From contig CM070899.1 in assembly GCA_036417435.1 (NCBI GenBank), positions 69,663,001-69,727,000 on the forward strand: DNA of 64,000 nt, in the 5' to 3' direction. The number at the start of each line of letters is the position of its first letter. Position 1 is the stretch's first letter. The notes beneath the pieces were generated by a model, which worked only from the letters and a program-made list of their open reading frames with translations, searched no databases and was not told the origin of the DNA. Shown here one piece after another: positions 57,131-64,000 of this stretch. Source of the DNA: Inia geoffrensis. Its lineage: Eukaryota; Chordata; Mammalia; Artiodactyla; Iniidae. Position numbers and translations under genes: made by a program.

Positions 57131-58230
57131 ATTACAGTAAATGCTGTATAGTCAATTTTGGGTTTAATCAGTTCAGTAAACTAAACTTATATTGATACTT
57201 AGTTAATACAGTTAAAAGTTCAGTCATGAAGAGGTTTAAATTTTCTGCTCTGGCTCTCTCTCACCATATCCTCTACGGTGTCAGTTCCAAGTTCTAGGGA
57301 CCTTATGCAACTGCCACCAATGTTGGGGAGGAAAGGACTACTTCCTGCTCTGGCTCTGAATTGGTTCTGCACTGACACCTTCCCCAGATGTCACTTATCA
57401 AGCCTGTCTCTTATCACAAACAGTGTCCAGTGTTTCTTCAATGATGGCTAGTCTGCAGTTTTAATGGAACTCTCCTTGGATCTTTGGCTCAAGTGATTTC
57501 TCCAAGATGCGGCGTGTTGTCCTCAGGTTTCTGGTTGGAAGAGTAACTATCTCTCATCCAGGCCTTATGAGCCCTGTACCCCTGCAGGGTCTCTCAGCCA
57601 ATCTTCAATCCCTCTTGGCACATGGGAACTTTGGATTTCCTTCCACACCAATTAGGGGACAAAAACAACTGCAGGAAAATTAGGAAGTCTAACAATTTCC
57701 CCCTTATAGACATTTTTTCTTAATCTTCATAAGAAAAGAGGTAATTCCCTAGGTAATTCTGAAGAGAATGAATTTGAGCTTGGGGAAAGTAGTTAAGTAT
57801 TAAAAGAACAGCTGAGGACAAAAAGCAGACTATGAGGAAGAAATGTCAGGTAACACTAAAAGAGCAATGTAAGTTTCTGACCATAAATTTCTAGTGGAAA
57901 AAAACCGGGCAAATATGTGACATTTTCCCCATCATTGTGTTGAAGCAAGATGTTGAAGACTGGGAGGAAATGGAGGGATGTGGACTGGAAGATTGAGGAT
58001 GTCAACAAATTGTGAGAGTAAAACAATAAACGAGCTGGACAGTTTACAGATGTGATCAGAGAGGAAAGTAATGAATTTTCATAGTTTCAAGGTAGAAAAT
58101 TTGGGGGTGATGAAACATTTTTTTGTGGGGAGGTTGGAGTAGAGTAGTGAAACCTACTACACTGAGGAAGCCAAATCACTGTAACACTGGGGTTTTGATG
58201 GAAATTGAAGGTAGTTAGAATGAAGGTTAA
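57131..58230. other. Unassigned sequence
   Basis: 57240-57720 is less AT-rich and may be an old LTR or L1 3' UTR. 57720-58230 is purine-rich on the plus strand. No gene and no confident family. Confidence 0.4.
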
Positions 58231-58240
58231 AACTGGGGTG
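58231..58240. repeat. Target-site duplication, left copy
   Basis: aactggggtg resembles aatggggtg at 58571-58579 (one base missing). The boundary is blurred by the G run at the SINE start. Confidence 0.6.
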
Positions 58241-58570
58241 GGGCTTCCCTAGTGGTGCCGTGGTTGAGAATCTGTCTGCTAATGCAGGGGACACGAGTTC
58301 GAGCCCTGGTCTGGGAGAATCCCACATGCCGCGGAGCAACTAGGCCCGTGAGCCACAACTACTGAGCCTGCACATCTGGAGCCTGTGCTCCGCAATAGGA
58401 GAGGCCGCGATAGTGAGAGGCCTGTGCACCGTGATGAAGAGTGGCCCCCGCTTGCCACAACTAGAGAATGTCCTTGCACAGAAACGAAGACCCAACACAG
58501 CAAAAATAAATAAATAAATAAATTAGTAAACTCCTACCTCCAACGTCTTAAAAAAAAAAAAAAAAAAAAA
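58241..58570 (+). mobile_element. CHR-family SINE, full length with composite tail
   Basis: Begins ggcttccctagtggtgccgt (tRNA-derived head, A box) with the B box in cacgagttcgagccctggtc. The cetacean body phrases follow: cccacatgccgcggagcaac, ggagcctgtgctccgcaata, and gtgagaggcctgtgcaccgt. It then continues past the usual tail into aatgtccttgcacagaaacg, gaagacccaacacagcaaaa and an (AAAT)n run. A further 30-bp non-A segment and a final run of more than 20 A end the copy. It is more diverged than the copy at 14 kb. Minus-strand frames at 58157-58503 are not genes. Confidence 0.93.
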
Positions 58571-58579
58571 AATGGGGTG
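58571..58579. repeat. Target-site duplication, right copy
   Basis: aatggggtg after the final A run; partner of 58231-58240. Confidence 0.6.
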
Positions 58580-60629
58580 AATAGGAAGACAAAAAGCCAG
58601 GTTCTAAAGTGTTCAAAACATGTAGAGAAGTGATGGGGAGTTAAATGGAAGGAAATAAAGATACAGTGAGTGACAACAGCAAGGAGGAGTAAAACACGAT
58701 AGACTAGAGGGCAAAAGCCTGAAAGGAGGAAAGATTTGATATGAGGGAGGAAGATAATGGTCTGGAAGTGAAGACCTGGAAATTTTAATACTAATTAGTC
58801 CGTCCATTCTACTTCCCCAACTCCAGACATGTAAGACATACAGAAGGATGAGAAGAGCTATTCTCAGTGGGGAGCCAGATTTCAGTTAAGGCAGAGAGGT
58901 GGAGGGAGTTCATTTGACAACTGACTCAGAGAGCAGGAAGGGCATAGTGATAAGGAAGTTAGAGGACAGGAAAGAATGAAAGACTAGTGGGGCTTACATT
59001 TTGGATGATAGGCAAAGCAAACAGGATTGGGAGAGAAATTTAGTTGACTGTTCTTAATGTTCTGAAGAGAAAGAACTTATGTATACAACTGTTTGCTGTC
59101 ACTGGCCGAGGTCTCAGGAGTTAATAGGCCTCTTTACTTCCTCTCTGTGGCCTTGTCAGCAGGGGGCAACTTGGCTTGAGGTTCCAAACAGAATATTGAT
59201 TAAAATACAGTTAGAGGGTTAAAATCGCAGTGGGGGCATTGGGAGCAAGTGTGGTTATGCTTAATATGTCAAATAAAAGTAGAATTCACTTGTGGGATGA
59301 AGTGGTTGAAATTCTAATGCGAACCTAGGCAAAACCTAGCCAAAGGTTGTGGAGTTGCTTGGGTTGTATAGTAGAGTTTGCAAAAATATTACTAAAGACT
59401 TTGAAAGTCACCTTTCCCAAAGCAGATGCTAATAGCAGCTAAAAGAAGCAGCCTATTTTATCTAGAATCTGAGGCGTATGAGAGAGGGTGAGGTGAACAC
59501 TGTGCAAAACTCACAGCTAACTTGACTTACTCTATTCGGATTGTCATCCTAATTCTTGCTTTTTAGTTATAACAAAATTGAACCCCAAATCTCATTTGGG
59601 AAAGAATAAGAAAATATAAGTAGAGTAATTAAGAGAAAAGAAACGACAGCATGCCTGTTATTTTCTTATTCCAAGAGAGTGGCAAGTGGCAAGTATAGGT
59701 GCTGTTACATATTATGGTCCTGTCCTAGGAGGGTACAGCTAAAGATGTAAGACTCAACTTGGGTCCTGGTTTTATATTTCTGTTATATCTTTAATCAGTC
59801 ATTTCCTGTTTGGTGTGAGTTAACGGTTCCTTTGGTGGATTTTTTTTTCCCCTCTGAGTCATCTTACTTGATAATGTCAGCCATGGGCTCACTGGCACAT
59901 GTTGTATTGTCAATCTGTGATTCTCACTTTGGGCCATTTCTGTTGCTTGTGTCTCTTCTACTTGCAGTTTCCCTTTGGTTGCCATCCCCTATTTTAGGAG
60001 AACTCAATCCACGTGCAGAGAAATATTATAGGTTCATCTCAGCAGGATGTGTGAGAAAGAGACCTTGGAAACAGGATGAAACTTGGAGTGTCATAATTCT
60101 ATTTGCAGAGACTTGATCCTTGCTTACATGGACCGATCACAGTTGCTGAAAAAAAAAAACTCTGTGATATTTTCATGGATTCAGCCATATGGCACCGCCC
60201 TACCTGAACCATCATTCTGTTTTCCCTTACAGACACTGAGGAATGCAATATGGACATCCCGTCTGACTGCACAGTATACAAACTCTTTACCTAATGTTGC
60301 AGATGGGTTTCATATATCCAAGGGGCTGTTTATTAATGTGGGTATTTTTTCTCTTGCTTATTTACATATTGCTCAGAAGCCTGCCTACAACATGGAAATG
60401 ATTTGCATGCATCTCGCTTCCTAGGAGTAAAGCACACTCCTACACAATAGGGCACATCATTTCACGGGAGGCAAGTCATTTTGGGGTCTCCATTTACATG
60501 TTTTGTGGGGGCAGTGCCATAAAAGCACTCTCTATACAGATCACTTTCTTTAATTTATTTGAAGTTTTGAGCAAACATAAAGAGGTTCTTAAATGCTTGG
60601 AAATAGTAAGGTGTTGTAATAATAAGAAC
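58580..60629. other. Unassigned sequence
   Basis: 58580-59060 is purine-rich on the plus strand, of unknown origin. Frames of 94 and 113 codons (59832-60116 and 60083-60424, plus) have no recognisable domain, no promoter and no splice context, and are rejected as genes. Confidence 0.4.
59151..59171 (+). promoter_or_regulatory. CTCF-like site
   Basis: The core gtcagcagggggcaact matches the CTCF core pattern (ccag/accagggggcgc-like) at most informative positions, including the central agggggc. Single-site motif matches are common by chance. Confidence 0.35.
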
Positions 60630-60830
60630 CCTGAGGAGTTTGGTAGAAGTGTAGGCCTTGGAATAGGCCGAATAAAGAAATATTCCTGGCTTTAGTATTT
60701 ACCACCTGTGTAGCCTTAGAAAATATTTACCCTGTATCAACCTGGTTCCTCATCTATAAAGCAGGAAAAAATAACATATATCATATAAAGTTGTAAGGAT
60801 TGGACACTATGAATGTACGATTAAAATGGT
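60630..60830 (+). repeat. MIR SINE
   Basis: agaagtgtaggccttggaat, ttcctggctttagtatttac, cacctgtgtagccttagaaa, cctggttcctcatctataaa, then taaagttgtaaggattggac. Sense MIR core order. Confidence 0.7.
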
Positions 60831-60990
60831 GGTGAAAATGGCATTATTAAAAATAGTGTTGTTAAACATTATTTAGAGATTGTTATTATCTATGTTTTCT
60901 TAGGACAAGGATATTAATGCTTCCAGGAAGTGGAGATAATTGTCTGTAATTATTTGTCTTAACTCCATATGAGTTCTTGAAATGTATATT
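60831..60990. other. Unassigned AT-rich sequence
   Basis: No feature; could include a MIR 3' remnant. Confidence 0.35.
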
Positions 60991-61045
60991 CCCAGTCCCT
61001 GTGGAAGTACCTGGCAAGTAGTAGATGCTCAATCCATGTTTGTTT
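60991..61045 (+). repeat. LINE/L2 3' terminus
   Basis: cagtccctgtggaagtacct, ggcaagtagtagatgctcaa, then a tgtttgtttgctta end; the last bases of L2 next to the antisense L1. Confidence 0.55.
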
Positions 61046-64000
61046 GCTTATTTATTTATATTGGAGTATAATTGCTTTACAATGTTGTATTCGTTTCTGC
61101 TGTACGATGAAGTGAATCAGCTATATGTATACATATATCCCCTCCCTCTCGGAACCTCCTTCCCATCACCCACCCCACACACACACATCCCACCCATCTA
61201 GGTCATCACAGAGCACCGAGCTGAGCTTCCTGTGCTTTATAGCAGGTTCCCACTAGCTAGCTATTTTACACATGGTAGGGTATTTATGTCAAACCTAATC
61301 TCCCAATTCATCGCAACCTCCCTTCCCCCCCCACCCATGTCCACACATCCATTCTCTACTTCTGCATCTCTATTCCTGTGCCGGAAATAGGTTAATCTGT
61401 ACTATTTTTCTAGATTCCACATACATGCGTTAATATATGATATTTGTTTTTCTCTTTTTGACTTACTTCAGTCTGTATGACAGACTCTAGGTCCCTCCAC
61501 ATCTCTACAAATGACCCAATTTCATTCCTTTTTATGGCTGAGTAATATTCCATTCTATATATGTACCACATCTTCTTTATCCATTCATCTGTCGATGGAC
61601 GTTTAGGTTGTTTCCATAAACTGGCTATTGTAAATAGTGCTGCAATGGACATTGGGGTACATGTGTCTTTTTGAATTATGGTTTTCTCAGGGTATATGCC
61701 CGGTAGTGACATATTTTTTGATGATGGCCATTCTGACCAGTGTGAGGTGACGCCTCATTCTAGTTTTGACTTGCATTTCTCTAATGATTAGTGATGTTGA
61801 GCATCTTTTCATGTGCCTTTTGGCCATCTGTATGTTTTCTTTGGAGAAATGTTTATTTAGGTCTTCTGCCCATTTTTTGATTAGGTTGTTTGTTTTTTTG
61901 ATATTGAGCTGCATGAGCTTTTTGTATATTTTGGAGATTAATCCTTTGTCCGTTGCTTAATTTGCAAATATTTTCTCCCATTCTGAGGGTTGTCTTTTGG
62001 TCTTGTTTATGGTTTCCTTTGCTGCACAAAAGCTTTTAAGTTTAATTAGGTCCCATTTAAAAATTTTTGTTTTTATTTTCATTGCTGTAGGAGGTGGGTC
62101 AGAAAAGGTCTTGCTCTGATTTATGTCAAAGAGTGTTCTTCCTATGTTTTCCTCTAAGAGTTTTATAGTGTACAGTCTTACATTTACGTCTTTAATCAAT
62201 TTTGAGTTTATTTTTGCGTATGGTGTTATGGAGTATTTTAATTTCACTCCTTTACATGTAGCTGTCCAGTGTTCCCAGCACCACTTATTGAAGAGGCTGT
62301 CTTTTCTCCATTGTATATTCTTGCCTCCTTTGTCATAGATTAGGTGACCATAGGTGTGCATGGGTTAATCTCCAGGCTTTCTATCCTGTACCATTGATCT
62401 ATATTTCTGTTTTTGTGCCAGTACCATAATGTCTTGATTACTGTAGCTTTGTAGTATAGTCTGAAGTTGGGGAGCCTGATTACTCCAGCTGCATTTTTCT
62501 TTCTCAAGATTGCTTTGACTATTCGGGGTCCTTTGTGTTTCCATACAAATTGTAAAATTTTTCGTTCTAGTTCTGCGAAAAATGCCATTGGTAATTTGAT
62601 AGGGATTGCATTGAATCTGTAGATTGCTTTGAGTAGTATAGTCATTTTCACAATATTGATTCTTCCAATCCAAGAACATGGTATATCTCTTCATCTGTTA
62701 GTGTTGTCTTTGATTTCTTTCATCAGTGTCCTACAGTTTTCTGTGTACAGGTCTTTTACCTCCTTAGGTAGGTTTATTTCTAGTATTTTATTCTTTTTGT
62801 TGCTATGGTAAATGGGATTGTTTCCTTAATTTCTCTTTCTGATCTTTTGTTGTTAGTGTATAGGGATGCAAGAGATTTCTGTGTATTAATTTTGTATCCT
62901 GAAACTTTACCAAATTCATCGATTAGCTCTAGTAGTTTTCTGGTGGCATCTTTAGGATTATCTATGTATACTATCATGTCATCTACAAACAGTGACAGTT
63001 TTATTTCTTCTTTTCCAATTTGTATTCCACTTATTTCTTTTTCTTCTCTGATTGCCATGGCTAGGACTTTCAAAACTATGTTGAATAATAGTGCTGAGAG
63101 TGGATATCCTTGTCTTGTTCCTGACCTTAGAGGAAATGCTTTCAGTTTTTCACCATTGAGAATGAAGTTTGCTGTGGGTTTGTTGTATATGGCCTTTATT
63201 ATGTTGAGGTAGGATCCCTCTCTGCCCACTTTCTTGAGAGATTTTATTGTAAATGGGTGTTGAATTTTGTCAAAACTTTTTCTGAATCTATTGAGATAGT
63301 CAAATGATTTTTATTCTTTAATTTGTTAATATGGTGTATCACATTGATTGATTTGCCTATATTGAAGAATCCTTGCATTTACGGGATAAATCCCACTTGA
63401 TCATTGTGTATGATCCTTTTATTGTGTTGATTCTGTTTGCTAGTATTTTGTTCAGGATTTTTGCATCTATGTTCATCAGTGATATTGGTCTGTAATTTTC
63501 TTTTTCTGTGATATCTTTGGTTTTGGTATCAGGGTGATATCGGCCTTGTAGAACGAGTTTGGGAGTGTTCCTCCCTTTGCAGTTTTTTGGAAGAGTTTGA
63601 GAAGGATAGGTGTTAGCTCTTCTCTAAATGTTTGATAGAATTCACCTGTGAAGCCATCTGCTCCTGAACTTTTGTTTTTTGGAAGATTTTAAAATATAGT
63701 TTCAATTTCATTATTAGTGATAGGTCTGTTTATATTTTCGAATTCATCCTGGTTCAGTCTTGGAAAATTGTACCTTTCCAAGAGTTTGTCCATTTCTTCG
63801 TGGTTGTCCATTTTATTGGCATAGAGTTGCTTGTAGTAGTCTCTTAGGATGCTTTGTATTTCTGCAGTGTCAATTGTGATTTCTTCTTTTTCATTTCTAT
63901 TTTTATTGATTTGAGTCCTCTCCCTTTTTTTCTTGATGAGTCTGGCTAAAGATTTATCAATTTTGTTTATCTTCTCAAAGAACCAACTTTTAGTTTTATT
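61046..64000 (-). mobile_element. L1 (ORF2 and 3' UTR), antisense, runs off the window
   Basis: Left end is the L1 3' UTR complement (tattggagtataattgcttt, then ggtcatcacagagcaccgag). ORF2 on the minus strand follows. A frame at 61410-61712 has the C-terminal [14 protein letters not shown] motif, and 61687-61914 has [17 protein letters not shown]. 61957-62361 has [10 protein letters not shown] and the [12 protein letters not shown] motif; 62340-62694 carries overlapping shifted frames. 62780-63229 (149 codons) is the reverse-transcriptase core, with [15 protein letters not shown] and [11 protein letters not shown]. An internal deletion of about 150 bp at about 61709 removes the cysteine-motif region. 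Multiple frameshifts and stops make it dead. The upstream endonuclease part and ORF1, if present, lie beyond 64000. Confidence 0.93.
62780..63229 (-). pseudogene. L1 ORF2 reverse-transcriptase core (defective)
   Basis: A 149-codon open stretch of L1 ORF2, covering RT motifs from the GTRQG region (around residues 37-41) to the FxDD catalytic motif (around residue 82) and the GYKINTQKS block. In mobile L1s the catalytic box is usually FADD; here the second position is valine (FVDD), with both aspartates kept. The usual GCPLSP sequence reads GYPLSA. It is bounded by stops and frameshifts on both sides, so it is a fossil and not an expressed enzyme. Confidence 0.85.

Noticed and set aside
60083..60424. 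113-codon plus-strand frame
   Set aside because: No motif I recognise and no splice or promoter signals; chance frame in moderate-GC DNA.

Overview
The window is mammalian nuclear DNA, and almost certainly from a cetacean. Three tRNA-derived SINEs (8344-8595, 14229-14417, 58241-58570) have the head, body and A-rich tail I know as the CHR family of whales and hippos. At least two are of the CHR-2-like type abundant in whales and dolphins. Ruminant BovB/Bov-tA sequence was not seen. The other recognisable DNA consists of LINE-1 copies of several ages, mammal-wide MIR and L2 relics, one MER5A hAT transposon, and microsatellites. Species and chromosome cannot be told from the sequence alone.

I find no protein-coding gene, RNA gene or convincing exon. 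Open frames are short (at most about 150 codons), and the recognisable ones are pieces of decayed L1 ORF2. The window is therefore intergenic or inside a very long intron, in AT-rich, gene-desert-like sequence.

Layout. 1-13 kb: AT-rich sequence with old relics (L1M 3' end, MER5A, L2, MIR, decayed L1 ORF2) and one SINE; a possible conserved element lies at 10.7-11.25 kb. 14-17 kb: a young SINE with a perfect 18-bp target duplication, then L1, L2 and MIR pieces. 17-23 kb: mostly unassigned, including a less AT-rich block at 20.7-22.5 kb. 23-26 kb: two antisense L1 3' ends, the first with a perfect 14-bp duplication. 27-37 kb: MIR and L2 relics, and an old L1 that keeps its 5' region and is split by a younger L1 carrying a twin-priming inversion; a third L1 3' end follows. 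37.9-52.1 kb: about 14 kb nearly free of recognisable transposons, with only one MIR and several enhancer-like segments. 52-61 kb: MIR and L2 relics, a possible LTR fragment, an old L1 piece and a full-length SINE. 61-64 kb: an antisense L1 that runs off the window and includes a mutated reverse-transcriptase core.

There is no operon or pathway logic here. The biological interest is (i) the transposon-poor block and its candidate developmental enhancers, and (ii) the insertion history recorded by target duplications, nesting and inversion. Family names come from remembered consensus sequences, not a database search. Boundaries of old repeats are approximate, and conservation of candidate elements is inferred from sequence character, not from an alignment.
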